This document shows positions 23,101 to 32,425 of a stretch of DNA of 64,000 bases, one piece after another; position 1 is the stretch's first letter; every line of letters starts with the position of its first letter. Source of the DNA: Piezodorus guildinii (lineage: Eukaryota > Arthropoda > Insecta > Hemiptera > Pentatomidae); the NCBI GenBank assembly GCA_023052935.1, contig CM041293.1, positions 175,699,600 to 175,763,599 of the forward strand, read 5' to 3'. The notes beneath the pieces were generated by a model. The model was not told the origin of the DNA. It saw only the letters and a program-made list of their open reading frames with translations, and searched no databases. The translations under genes and the position numbers were made by a program.

Positions 23101-24314
23101 TATGTGTGTAATCAGTTTCTGTCTAAGTTTTTGCTTCGATGTTTTGGATAGAAGAGGGTTTAGTAATTTTAATCACTGGCTGAGGGTCTTTCTTTTCATC
23201 TTTCATCAGTTAATAACGATCCTACTATTGCCTCTGAAACTCTTCAATCCCACATCAGAGACCTTGAGGTATGGTGTCAGAATTGGAGAATCAAAATCAA
23301 TTTCAACCAATTCCACCAAATTACCTTTACCCTTCGTCGTAAGCCTATGACACCCTGCCCAACAGTGTCCTTTAATTATATTTCGCTTGTCCCAGTTGAA
23401 GAGATTCGCTATCTAGGACTCCTACTTGACAAACGTCTAACTTGGAATCCACACAAAAGACTGAAACGAGAAGAAACTGCCAAACGCTTTCGCTTATTAC
23501 AACACTTACTGGACAGATCCTCTAACCTTCCATTTAATTACAAAAGGCTCGTCTGTATCAGCAGCATCTTAAGGTCTATCTGGACGTACGGAGTTGAGCT
23601 TTGGGACTCTACTAGACCATCAATTCTTCCTGTATTTAATCCTTACTATACAAAATCCTTCGGAAAATCCTCAATGCTCCTTACTTTGTTACCAACAAAC
23701 TCATCCATTAAGACCTTAATGTCCCATATGTTGCTGATTTGGCCCGTACAAGGTATCAATCCTTCCCTGACAAACTACATTACATACATTCCTTGGTTTC
23801 TTTTACATTCCTGACAATCCTCCGAGGCGTCTGAAAAGAAGATGGCCTCGAGATCTTCTAGTTTAGATTACCTAGTGGAGTGCTGCTAATGGGCATATTT
23901 TCTTCATGTCTTTTCATGTAAATTATCTATACATATTATCAGCTAATTTACTTGATGTATTTAATAATACACTTTTAAGTTTAAATTAAAAAAAATCAAA
24001 CTGAAATTCTTCAACTTATTGAGGGTCATTGGTTTAATACTTTCTTTGCCTAGAGTCTGTGCAATGAGGTAGTTAGGTACTTTACACGGCCAGCCCTCAG
24101 GTTTTCCCACAAAATTTTGTGTCAACGTGGGTATGAAAATGACTAAAATATTCGCGGTTACAATACTTTACCATACAATTAATAAATATATTATACAACT
24201 ATTATATTCTAAAATTTAATATTTATCTTAATATTTAATATGTTATTTACCTTATTTCAGATTTTGCAGTTCATTTACACAACGTGCGCTCTGCTATCGA
24301 AGATGAATGGATAA
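8192..24314 (+). CDS. Odorant receptor (7tm_6), five coding exons
   Basis: Seen: coding exons 8192-9039, 10830-10929, 11047-11151, 20788-20943 and 24261-24314 join in frame, all with GT-AG introns, to about 420 aa ending TAA. The ATG at 8192 was chosen because it opens the receptor-like sequence. A strong acceptor (pyrimidine tract then GGCAG, ending 8180) just upstream suggests a 5'UTR intron. Hydrophobic segments lie near residues 54-81, 83-103, 150-170, 200-235, 290-316, 322-345 and 395-415. Family landmarks are WYPF then PYYE at 189-201 and QRAQRPLTL at 380-388, followed by the C-terminal YPVNLETLIAILQ. Known: insect ORs are odour-gated cation channel subunits that pair with Orco in the dendrites of olfactory neurons, with an intracellular N-terminus. 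Length fits the family. Exon 1 is strikingly GC-rich against AT-rich surroundings. Intron 3 holds a satellite array. The ligand cannot be inferred. Confidence 0.93.
9243..9625 (+). mobile_element. Jockey-like LINE RT fragment in OR intron 1
   Basis: Encodes QHLLDKRSKLP, IPIWIYGIELWGSTKPSN, then QSKILRKILNAPYFVTN with later frameshifts. This is the post-catalytic RT region of Jockey-type non-LTR elements. Truncated at both ends. Confidence 0.8.
9670..10546 (+). mobile_element. HLE-A full-length copy in OR intron 1
   Basis: Starts TCTGGTGCGGGCAAAACACG and ends ACAGTAAGTGAAAGT. Flanked by A-runs on both sides. About 877 bp. Contains a short (CA)n and no real ORF. Confidence 0.9.
10830..10929 (+). 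CDS. Odorant receptor exon 2
   Basis: Acceptor TTTCAG precedes it and donor GTAAGT follows. It completes the split AGG codon from exon 1 (phase 2) and encodes residues about 283-316, beginning RYGDILKKVYNLF and running into a hydrophobic segment. It ends in phase 0. It is too short for a simple ORF scan. Confidence 0.9.
11047..11151 (+). CDS. Odorant receptor exon 3
   Basis: 105 nt in phase 0 between TTTTAG and GTAAGA. It encodes residues about 317-351, a hydrophobic segment ending SSYVERV. The 9.6-kb intron that follows contains a mariner, a LINE and the satellite array. Confidence 0.88.
11221..13308 (-). mobile_element. Mariner transposon, split by a LINE
   Basis: TA target duplications (11219-11220 and 13309-13310) flank inverted termini beginning TTGGGTTGTGTCACAGGAAA on the left and, on the opposite strand, TTGGGTTGTTTCAAATGAAA on the right. 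The minus strand encodes a transposase. The N-terminal helix-turn-helix lies at 12810-13125 (INERTIRRWFAKFSAG-like, read as VNERTIRRWFAKFSAG). The C-terminal catalytic part lies at 11299-11635 with HDNARPH and YSPDLPPTDYYLF, consistent with a DD34D mariner. Internal frameshifts and the LINE insertion make it inactive. Confidence 0.93.
11643..12808 (+). mobile_element. 5'-truncated LINE with RT ORF (RTE-like) inside the mariner
   Basis: Open frame 11681-12790 (truncated at its 5' end) encodes reverse transcriptase. DFKKAYDS is near residue 13, GLKQGDSLSPVLFN about 70-83, and the catalytic YADDLVLLGEDTE about 109-121. The C-terminal tail is rich in basic residues (GRPKRRWEDCIKADL). The 3' end is (ATT)n. 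A 13-bp duplication AATAGACTTTAAA flanks it (11630-11642 and 12809-12821), proving retrotransposition into the mariner. Clade assignment (RTE/Proto2-like) is inference. A second, internally deleted copy lies at 29786. Confidence 0.92.
13311..13665. other. Unassigned intron sequence
   Basis: AT-rich DNA of OR intron 3 with no recognised element or ORF. Confidence 0.4.
13666..13740 (-). repeat. Repeat fragment with CGAAACG-type hairpin
   Basis: On the minus strand GATGAAGAATATGGGTTGG and AGAAACCTCCCCACGAAACG resemble the hammerhead-like motif of families D, F and others in this window. The element boundaries are unclear. Confidence 0.45.
13860..14145 (+). repeat. Diverged copy of foldback D1 arm
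   Basis: Resembles 1-215: TACTTGCTACCGGTATGTTATTGTA, AATATCTGACACT and ATAACCTCACCTAACACAG match GTTATTGTAACATAG, ATATCTGACTTG and TATAACCTTATTCAACATGG in order. Confidence 0.65.
14618..14870. repeat. Satellite-associated spacer with 40-bp palindrome
   Basis: GAGAATCAGATTTGATT, AACAATAACAAAAAACGC and ACCAGATATAAACATCGCG recur as spacers at 17812, 18708 and 19257. Here 14746-14785 is a perfect palindrome: 18-bp arms GTTTATATCTGGTAATAA around TAAA. Other spacers keep one arm. Confidence 0.85.
14871..19860 (+). repeat. Satellite array, about 119-bp monomers, in OR intron 3
   Basis: Dozens of monomers read TTTATCTGCGCCTTCAATGG, CTGTGGTTATATTAAGCCGG, GCTGAGTGCAATGTAAAGCG, TGCAGCAGGCCATACAGTAG, AAGGCGCTAGAAAAGTTTAG, TGACCCGTCTATTTTTT. 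Monomers at the left edge are most diverged. Between about 16200 and 17700 a multi-monomer unit repeats every 460-467 bp, a higher-order structure. Three spacers break the array. Open frames across it are by-products of monomer length. Confidence 0.95.
19905..20435 (+). mobile_element. Jockey-like LINE with internal deletion
   Basis: Starts in the RT palm (FLDVAQAFDKVWHEGLLFKL, then SDRFFSVR) and jumps directly to the C-terminal segment (NPTYGLTATN-like, later RRRLKRNWMRDLL). It ends in a 3' UTR with CTGACAGGTGTAAATAAAG. Confidence 0.8.
20465..20690 (+). mobile_element. Mariner N-terminal relic (second subfamily)
   Basis: Encodes VYGDEGLGESNVCKWFARFR, TGNFSLKDVGRPSTVDDEQI and a following TTRDIAE, the helix-turn-helix region of a mariner transposase distinct from the other three copies. 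Cut off about 100 bp before OR exon 4. Confidence 0.8.
20788..20943 (+). CDS. Odorant receptor exon 4 (conserved C-terminal region)
   Basis: 156 nt, phase 0, acceptor CTTTCAG, donor GTGAGT. It encodes residues about 352-403, with the diagnostic W364 and the QRAQRPLTL block. An HLE-A repeat fragment starts at the donor itself: the intron reads GTGAGTATTGCGATCG, and AGTATTGCGATCG is repeat consensus. Confidence 0.93.
20944..21066 (-). mobile_element. HLE-A fragment at the OR exon 4 donor
   Basis: AGTATTGCGATCGTGAAAAT through GTCCCGCAAAAAGCTCTGTG matches the 3' end of HLE-A in reverse, starting within the splice donor. Confidence 0.8.
21062..21715 (+). mobile_element. Jockey-like LINE fragment
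   Basis: Encodes YLRLLLDKRHISNPHTRLKR, then RPIWTYVVELSGSTQ with stops. Ends with a 3' UTR and AATAAAAATAAAATTTTTTA. Confidence 0.8.
21785..22045 (+). mobile_element. tRNA-like SINE family 2 copy
   Basis: The head contains GAGTCTACTGTTTTCTAG and a decayed B box (GATTAAATCCC). The body GTGGGTACCGAAAATATGGG, AAAACCTAGCG, AGAGGTTGTAGAGGGTAC is shared with 58186-58460 (reverse) and 59930-60085. Confidence 0.65.
22076..22600 (+). mobile_element. LINE fragment with RT end and 3' UTR
   Basis: Encodes LKPIWTYGLELWRTAKFCNI, RIQSFQSKVLRTIIDAPI, then RRLKRQWPRDLL stop, typical of Jockey-clade ORF2 ends. A GC-richer 3' UTR with GATCTCC inverted pieces follows. Confidence 0.8.
22798..22985 (-). mobile_element. 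HLE-A fragment
   Basis: ACCATGCATTTTGCAC, TTTCTCAAAAAC and TTTATTGGGCTTTAATATCA match the reverse HLE-A body. Confidence 0.75.
22990..23205 (-). mobile_element. LINE RT fragment, minus strand
   Basis: Aligns with 27230-27440: CAGTTTTTATATGTCAGCCT, TTTTTGCTGAACCATAAATC, CAGTTTCTGTCTAAGTTTTT. It meets a plus-strand LINE copy at 23205. Confidence 0.75.
23205..23990 (+). mobile_element. Jockey-like LINE fragment
   Basis: Encodes LEVWCQNWRIKINFNQ, then YLGLLLDKRLTWNPHKRLKR and IWTYGVELWDSTRPS, in two frames (23205-23350 and 23347-23814). Ends RRLKRRWPRDLLV-like with a short A-rich 3' tail. Confidence 0.85.
24261..24314 (+). CDS. Odorant receptor terminal exon 5
   Basis: Acceptor CTTATTTCAG, then 17 codons and TAA, encoding ILQFIYTTCALLSKMNG, a normal OR C-terminus completing TM7. 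An AATAAA overlaps the stop region. Confidence 0.9.
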   Translation: MLQFIYTTCALLSKMNG

Positions 24315-24640
24315 TAAATTGGAAGTATATTCAAGTTCTTACAATGAAATTTTTTCTCTACTTTAATGTTTAGCCTTTAGAAAATTGAAGTAGTTAACCA
24401 ATTTAATGAAACGTATAAATAATGAAATTTTCTTATGGTTAATGTATTTTTTTTTTTTATATACAAATCCGAATATAATTAACAATTTATTTTAGATTGT
24501 TTGGAATGTTACAGAATATTTGTAATTTATGACATCTAAGTTAAATATTTAATATAATATCTTATTTTTATGTACAATATTAACGCTTTAAGAGAAAATT
24601 GTTTTAAGTTTATACATCAAAGAAATATATTTTTTTTTTA
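24315..24640. other. OR 3' flank
   Basis: AT-rich, with AATAAA-like signals near 24313 and 24412. Nothing else recognised. Confidence 0.4.
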
Positions 24641-25225
24641 TCTTCAATTTTTTTTCATTCCCGCCTTTCAATAAATGTTGACAATTAGCGAATGTGATGA
24701 TGAAGGAATGATAGTTGGCGTGGTAGGCATGATGGAGAGAAGATGCCCAGCGACACCTCTTCCTGGCGTGCTTCCTATTACGGATTTAGCTTAGAAGGTC
24801 CCTATGCTTGGTATTAGATTGTTAGTATGTCCGTGTAAGTTATTGTGAAAACGTTTGTAGAAGGTCCGAATCAGTTCGTTGACTGTTGGCATGGGAAGGT
24901 CTGTATGTAAAGTAGTGTTGCTAAGTCCAATGAAATAAGTCCAAATGGGCTTCAGTAGGTAATTGTAAGTGTTTAGTTTATTTTTAAGTTTTAATTATGA
25001 ACGTCTTGAGAGTAGTGAGTATAAAAGTTTTAGTCTTTTGTTTAGCGTTATCTGTCTGTTGTGTGTGGCCCCGTGTCATTCTTCTGTCGAATGTCAAGCC
25101 CAGATATTTTATTGTGTCTGTCTGTGGAATTTAGATGTCGTCAATATATACTGGCGGGCAGGTGTTATGTTGAAGAGTGAAAGTAATATGTTGGGATTCA
25201 TCCTGGTTAATTCGATCCTGATTTT
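24640..25225 (-). mobile_element. Jockey-like LINE 3' end
   Basis: Reverse strand: RT palm end (TFTLQHNTCPPVYIDDI, then a YLGL-type block) followed by the 3' UTR with CTGTCAACATTTATTGAAAG-like termini. It is joined to a mariner at 25226. Confidence 0.75.
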
Positions 25226-25972
25226 CCCACTTTTTAGTATACCTCCAAATATGAACATGGAAACACGATTTTCGAGTAATATTTTTGTACGAGTTTAAAC
25301 TCGGCCATTCAGTAGCTGAGGGCGCTAGAAATATTTGCAAGGCGTTTGGGGAAGAGAGTGTTATTGAACGGACCATTCACCGTTGGTTTGCTAAGTTTTC
25401 AGCTGGGAATAGAGACGTGGAAAACTTGCCCCGAGGAAGACCTCCGTCCGTAATAGACAACGATGTCCTCAAACATACAGTAGAAGGAAACCCTACCAAC
25501 AGTTAAAGGACTCCAGCACAACTGAATGCAAGTGCATCTACCGTTTCCAAACATTTAAAGTCTATTGGGAAAGAAAAAAGGTCGGGTCCTATACTCTTAC
25601 ACGACAACGCTAGACCCCATGTTTCAAAACATACCGTGCAAAAATTGAAAGAACTGGGCTACGAAGTTCTTCCGTACCCACCATATTCTCCGTCTTGCCT
25701 CCAACAGATTACCCCTGTTCAGGAATTTAGACAACTTCGTCAAAGGAAAACTTTTTGAAAATGATGATCAAGTGAAAAGTGTGTTTTCAGATTTTGTTTC
25801 ACTTCAAAGCTCACAGCTTTTCAGTTCGGGGATAAAAAAGTCTGTGTCACGTTGGGAAAAATTTGTAGAAAAAGAAGGTAAATACTTAGAATAAAATTAT
25901 CTTGTTTTCATATCGTATTTTTAATGAAAATCCTTTACCTTGAAAACGGACATTTCATGTGACACAACCCAA
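25226..25972 (+). mobile_element. Mariner copy, 5'-truncated with internal deletion
   Basis: Same subfamily as 11221-13308. The helix-turn-helix part (IERTIHRWFAKFSAGN) is at 25285-25506 and the C-terminal part (HDNARPHVSKHTVQKLKELG) in another frame to about 25890. The right terminus TTGAAAACGGACATTTCATG then CAACCCAA is followed by TA. The left terminus is lost. Confidence 0.88.
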
Positions 25973-25984
25973 TAATAAAAAAAT

Positions 25985-26875
25985 ACATACACATTCCTAC
26001 TTATACCAATATGGACTTACGCTTCATAACTTTATGGCTCAGCAAAAAAAAAAAAAGGCTAACATACAAAAACTTCAATGATTTCAATAAAAAAATTTTA
26101 CCACTCATAAATACAGCTCCTTGGTACGTAGACAAAAAAAACCAAAAAAAAACCAGCATTCGAACAACCTACAGTTGACCAAAATATACGTTTTCTCTAT
26201 TCTTGCTTTCACAGTAAAATGGACGGACACGGCAATAGACTAATTAACTACATGTCAGTAGCTGAAATGGCAGTCAGAAGAAGGCTAAAGAGAAGCTGGA
26301 TGAGGGACCTCCTCTGTTTAATTAAAGCCTTAGATGGGGTGCTGCTGGCTGCTTTCATTTACCATGCCTACCATTTCTGGTCTCACTATTTGTATAGCAC
26401 ATTTGCTTACCTACTGAAACCCATTTGGACCTACTCGTCACAGATATACGGGACAACCAAAAACACTTACATATATAAAATGAAAATTTTACAATCTAGA
26501 ACAGTCGGAACTATAAAAAATTCTCACTGGTACGTTAGCAACACTACTTTACATACGGACCTTCACATACCAACAGTCAACGAACAGATTCGGACCCATT
26601 TCACAACAACTTACACAGACATTCCAACTGCTTGATACAAAACATGGCCATTACTAACATGCCGGACAATACACGCAGAAGGCTGAAAAGAAGTTGGATG
26701 AGGGATCTTCTAAGGTAAATGCGTAATAGGAAGCACGGCAATAAGAGGTGCAGCTGGGCATCTTCTCTACATCATGCCTACCACGCCAGACTAACATTCC
26801 TTCCTCAAATTCGCTGATTGCCAACATTCATTGACAGGTGTGAATAAAAAATTTGAAGATATTAAATTTTTTTTT
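25985..26875 (+). mobile_element. Two joined Jockey-like LINE 3' fragments
   Basis: First piece to about 26400 ends MAVRRRLKRSWMRDLL plus 3' UTR. The second (26405-26870) repeats LKPIWTYSSQIYG through NTRRRLKRSWMRDLL and the 3' UTR ending GACAGGTGTGAATAAAAAAT. Both are broken by stops. Confidence 0.8.
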
Positions 26876-27612
26876 TTTTTCTCTTTATATCTATATTCAC
26901 GCCTGTCAGAATGTATCTGACAATCAGCAAATGTGCTGTACAAATTGAGATCAGGCATGGTAGGCATGAAGAAGGAAAATGCCCAGCAGCACCCCTTCCA
27001 TGGCTTTATTTTATCCGAGGAGGTCCCTCATCCAGCCTCTCTTTAGCCTTCTTCTGACTGGCATTTCAACTATTGACATGTCGTTAATCAGTCTATTGTC
27101 GTGTCCGTTAAGTTTACTGTGAAAACGAGTATAGAGTATTCTTATATGTTGGTCAACTCTTGGTTTTTGTAAGTCCGTATGTAGGATTCTGTTGTTTACG
27201 TACCAAGGAGCTGTCGTTATCAGTCTTAAAATTTTGGATTGAAATAATTGCAGTTTTTGTATGTGAGTCTTTTTTGCTGAACCAAAAATCTGTGAAGCGT
27301 AAGTCCATATTGGCTTAAGAAGGTATGTGTATGTATTCAGTTTCTGTCTAATTTTTAATTTTGAAGATTTAGATAAAAGTGAGTTAAGTACTTTCAGTCG
27401 GTGGTTAAGAGTCCGTATTTTCATCTTGACATGTGGGCCCCAAGTCATCCTTCGATCGAGTGTCAGTCCTAGGTAATGTACAGAGTTGGTCTGAGGAATT
27501 TGGTTGTTGTCGATAAAAATTGGTGGGCAAGTGTTTTGTCGGAGTGTGAACGTTACGTGTCTTGATTTTTCGTGATTTAAACGAATTTCCCATAGCTTGT
27601 ACCAATTTTGTA
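26876..27612 (-). mobile_element. Jockey-like LINE 3' part, minus strand
   Basis: The long frame 27011-27448 encodes LKPIWTYASQIFGSAKKTHI, then RRRLKRGWMRDLLG. An upstream frame (27405-27605) carries the segment before it. The 3' UTR faces the plus-strand copy tail to tail through a T-run at 26868-26880. Confidence 0.88.
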
Positions 27613-27690
27613 GATCAAAAAAATATTAAATTCCCATTTAAGTTAATTTTGTTAATGAAATGATCTAAAAGTAAAAATAATTATTACCAA

Positions 27691-27959
27691 TGAATAAAAT
27701 TGGAGATTTCTGCTTCACCACTCTTTTATTGAAAAAAATCGCACTACGTTTCGGCTACAATGTCATCTTCAGGTGCAGTGTAACTAATTAGATCTAATGT
27801 CTAAATCGATTTAGGCATGAGGCTTTGACTTGAAAGCATCTACTCAGATTAGATCAAATTAGTTCCACTGCACCTGAAGATGGCATTGTAGCCGAAACGT
27901 AGTGCGATTTTTTTCAATAAAAGAGTGGTGAAGTAGAAATCAGCTTCCAATTTTATTCA
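27691..27959. repeat. Foldback element with hammerhead-like arms
   Basis: Inverted arms (27691-27802 and 27850-27959) share ACTCTTTTATTG, AAAAAATCGCACTACGTTTC and CATCTTCAGGTGCAGTG. Each carries CCTGAAGATGGC then GCCGAAACGTAG on one strand. It looks like a short TIR-only element or an inverted retroelement pair. Confidence 0.85.
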
Positions 27960-28039
27960 TAGAAATTTGACCTTTACCTAAAAGAATCTACACCTCATAT
28001 TATTAACAATGTTAATCAATAGATTTAGGTTTTTCGTCT

Positions 28040-28170
28040 TCAAAAAGTTAAGCTCACCACCTGCGATGGTGCGAACTCAGATTACTTTTATTTAGGACCA
28101 CTAAGAGGTATTAAAACGATTTCCAGCTTTGTCCTAATTAATTCTCACAAATATCCTTATTTTACTGGGC
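28040..28170 (-). repeat. Dispersed repeat family E
   Basis: Reverse complement of 6262-6395 with about 15% differences by eye. Confidence 0.65.
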
Positions 28171-28179
28171 TGATGAGTT

Positions 28180-28352
28180 TTATAAAACTTATCGTTTTCG
28201 ATAAGACAGTCAGACAAACACTAACAGACCTTTTTGCGGGACTTAAGTGACCCTGAAACGTGCATTCCGGCGAAAGCTGGATATCGAACATTTTCACGAT
28301 TGCAATAATTTCACTTACTTCTATATTTCATATAGAGATAAGTGAAAGTGAA
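28180..28352 (+). mobile_element. HLE-A 3' fragment, diverged
   Basis: ACTTATCGTTTTCG, ACCTTTTTGCGGGACTT and TTTTCACGATTGCAATA, ending ATAAGTGAAAGT. It lies 300 bp upstream of the GrA start. Confidence 0.75.
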
Positions 28353-28394
28353 ACTCAAAGTTGACTGATTATTCATGTCATGCTACAATTTAGG

Positions 28395-28436
28395 ATACTG
28401 GTACTGGTACTGGTACTGGTACTGGTACTGGTACTA
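28395..28436. repeat. (GGTACT)n microsatellite
   Basis: About seven perfect hexamer copies upstream of the GrA ATG. Confidence 0.95.
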
Positions 28437-28663
28437 TAAAATGAATACTAACAAGATTAAAAGTTGTATATAATCGAAACGTACTAAGTTAATGAAATTG
28501 GAACTTTTAGGAAAACATTTGTCTTGGTAGTTCCCGAAATAACTTGATCGAAGATGATAAATTTACTATCTGTAAAAACACAAGTCAAATCGATTTCATT
28601 CTCTTCAAGTATTTACTTGTCGAATTGGATCAGTTAATTCGAAGACATTCGTGCGAGGAGGAT

Positions 28664-31600
28664 ATGATAGAAGTAACACCTTGTCACCCGACCATTGGTA
28701 AGGTAGGGCTCGTTCTTGATGACGTCTTCAAGTTCTCCAGAGTGATCGGTTCGTTCCCGATCGACTACGATTATTCAAATATCTCCAAATGGAACCTAGC
28801 TAAAGGCCTTGTTCTCTACCTCTCGATTACCGTAGTTATATTACAGTATGTTTATACAGACATGTGGACCTTACCATCATCGGCGTTGAAAATCATTGAC
28901 ATATTTCAAACCATGCCACCTCTGTTTTTTCTCTGGATACATATAACTTGGTTGCTAAGGAACAGGAGGATCATTAACGAAGCGTTCAGTCAGCTGAAGC
29001 ATATCGAATACGAATTGTGGAAGAACGGCGCATCTTGGAATTACAAACCTAGTTGGTGCGCCAAATATCTCTGCGCATTAGTTATGGCTATTAGTGACGT
29101 CACGTGGGAGTTAGTTGTTAACAAATGTCACAGGCTGGGGGAAAATACTACCTTAACAATTGTCTTGATCTTTCTATTGATCGGAATCAACCAATACGTG
29201 CTGTTGTTACAATTGCTGCTGACCGTCCAAAGAGATATAAGGTCGATTGAAGAAAGCACAGTTGTCATAAAGCTGACTGAGACAATGTTATCTCTATGCC
29301 AAGAAGTGAATGAGCTCTATGGAGCACAGCTGTTTTGTTACATCGTAATCGTGTTCTTCCTCATCCTCTTCACTGCTTACCATGTCGCCATAGTGGAATA
29401 TTTACTGACGCCGCTCACTGTCATCTGGATGCTGTCTTTGTCTTTCCCTTTAGTTCAAATATTGAAAGGAGTTGGTGATTTTTCCAAAGAGGTATGGGTA
29501 TTATTATAATTGTAAAAACGCTGCGAAATATTACACAATGGTTTATTATTTCCAAATAACAATATTAGGGTATAACTGTTTATATAGCTGTTGTTAGGCA
29601 ATAAAGTGATATGAAAAGCAATAATTCAAAGGATAATTTCTTGTCATTACTGCTGATTTCAAAACGCAATATCTCATCTATTTGTTAATTTATTTCAATG
29701 ATTCTTTTTTCATTTCGTCACATTTTTTATATTTATTTATTTATTAATTAGGAAAAACGGATTTTTTTTGTATTCGTTATTCGGGTAGCTCCCTTTCACC
29801 TGTTTTGTTTAACATATATCTTTAGAATATGTCATAGAAAAGGTGATGTGTACCGAGAAAGGCTTAAATATGGGTGACAAGATTCCGGTTTTGGGGTATG
29901 CCGATGATTTGGTACTGCTAGGTGAAGACACGGAAACCATACAACTAAATACAAGTGTGTTAATAAAAACCGGTAAACAAATAGGTCTCGAATTAAATAC
30001 CGATAAGACGAAATATATGATTAGTAGCAGAAATGGTGGCGATCTTGATGAAATTAATATTTCAGGGCATAGGATTGCATTAAGGCTGATCTCGGGTGCC
30101 TGGGCTTGACCGGTGAACGTTGGACGAGTCTGTGCAGGCGAAGTTTGGTGGTATCGGCATCGAACCTTCGGGTTCGGTAAGCCTATTATTATTATTATTC
30201 GGATTCTACGCATCTCGAAACGTAAGCTCTCAAATTTGGAGCAGGAGTAATTTTGTTTTTTTGGTCGATTACAAAGGTTGATTATTGAAAATAATAAATC
30301 AAAAGCATTTATACAGGACTGCGTTACTATTTCCTTTTCTTTTCTTTCGATATTTATTCAAATGATTCAAATAAAATTTCCTGATTCCAGAACACCTTAC
30401 ATTTTATCTTCAACAACAATAATAACCGAGTTATCAGTTTTTTTTTTTGCACTTTGTTCATCGTGTTGTCTTGATCTCGATTTTTCTCTTCAACCGAGTT
30501 TTGGTGTAATTACAAATTTTTTTTTTTTTTTAATCGCGTTTTACTGATTCTAAAACTCAATACATAATTTTCTCTATCGTTAAAATAGTTGAGTTATAGC
30601 ATATATTTATAATTTTTTTTTCTCTTTTAGATAATTATTCGTGGTTTTTGTTAAAAAAACAATAATGAAGTTTTTCTCTATCTCCGAAAATAACGTAGTG
30701 ACAAGCGTATCTATAAGCGAGATATCAATTTTTTTATCGCGTTCTACTGTCTAAAAATCTATACATACTATCGTCAAAAGTAACTGAGTTATGAGCGCAT
30801 TTATGTGTAAAATTTCAATTTTTTTCTTTTCTTTTTTCTCTTTTATATATTTTTTTGGGTTTTTTGGTTAAAAACACTAATGATTTTTTTCTATCTTCAA
30901 AAGTAACTGAGTTATTGAATTAAATCACGTTTAAACGGCCGCCATTTTAAACTAACCAGCTGATATCAACGTCTAGGTGTTAGGATCATCGTTGCATGGA
31001 CTAGTATTGTTGTGGCGAATTTAAAATAAATTGGTCCAGTAGTTTCGGAGAAATGCCGCTTGCCGGACGGCAGACAAACGGTTTTTTTATTCATTATTCT
31101 GATTCAACGCTTCTCGATACGTAAGCTCTCAAATCTTGAGCGAGAGTAATTTTTTTTTTTTTTTTTTCGATTACAAAGGTTAGTTATGGAAAATAATAAC
31201 CCAAAAGGTTTTGTTATTTCTAAAACTGTTAAATTATCATTAAGTTTTTTTTTTTCTCTTCATTTCTTTATTCACACCTGTCAGAGGCTATATGACAATC
31301 AGCAAATGTGTTGGACAAATGTAAGATCAGACCGGCATTTCAGCTATTGACGTCATTAATCAGTCTATTGTCGTGTCCGTTAAGTTTACTGTGAAAACGA
31401 GAATAGAGTGTTCGTATATTGTTATGTATTGAGAATACTGAGGGGTGGAAATTTATTATTGAATAATTATTATATTAATTAAATAAATATTTATTAGCCT
31501 ATGTCGGAAAAAGTACAAAGGGTGTGTACTTGCTCCCCCCCTCCCTTGCCACTTTTATTTAATCAACGGTCCGACCCCGCCGGGGTCTTAATCAGAGGAA

Positions 31601-32388
31601 AAAATAACAAGATACATTGTAAGTTTTTTGATAAACAAATGACCATAAAACAGAAACAAAAGTAAAAATCTGGTGCGGATAACACACGACTTTCACTTAC
31701 CTCCATTTTTAAAATCAATGAAAGAATTTTCAAATACAGTTAGAGATAAAAATACGTGAAACTATTAAGGAATTAATTAAATTGAATTTCTATAGAAACA
31801 TGTGTTTAATTAAAAAACTTATTATATTATTATCTAAAATAATCAGTTAGTTTTATGTTCATTTCATTACTCTTTATTAACTTTTAAAAGCTTGTGTAAG
31901 AGATAATATTTTTTCTAAAATCTTTAGCTTTCCAACGGTATATCATACATGTATATTACTGCTCTTATGTTCAAAAACGAAACATTGCATTAAAAAAATA
32001 TTTTTTCTGTTTTCTCCTTTGGTTGGGTATCGAATTTTTCAATTTATGTATTTACCTGTTTTTCATCAGCGTTAACAAGATAATATAGTTATTTTTATTG
32101 AATCTACACAATTAAAGGTACTTAATTAAAATATCGGCATTTAAGCCCTGTCAGACCATTTTAATCAGAATAAAACCTAAATGATATTAAAGCCCATTAA
32201 ATTTTACATCGATATATCGTCGGAACCGTTTTTGATAAAATCGAAAAAAGGTGCAAAATGCATGGTATAAAGTGTCTCTTCTGGTAAGCTCATTTTGATG
32301 AAAAATGTTTTGTCACGTCTCGGGCGTATATTTGTCTTAAATACGAAATTTCAGTGTCATAGGACTTACCGTTTCCGCCCAGGAGTTG

Positions 32389-32425
<37 letters not shown>

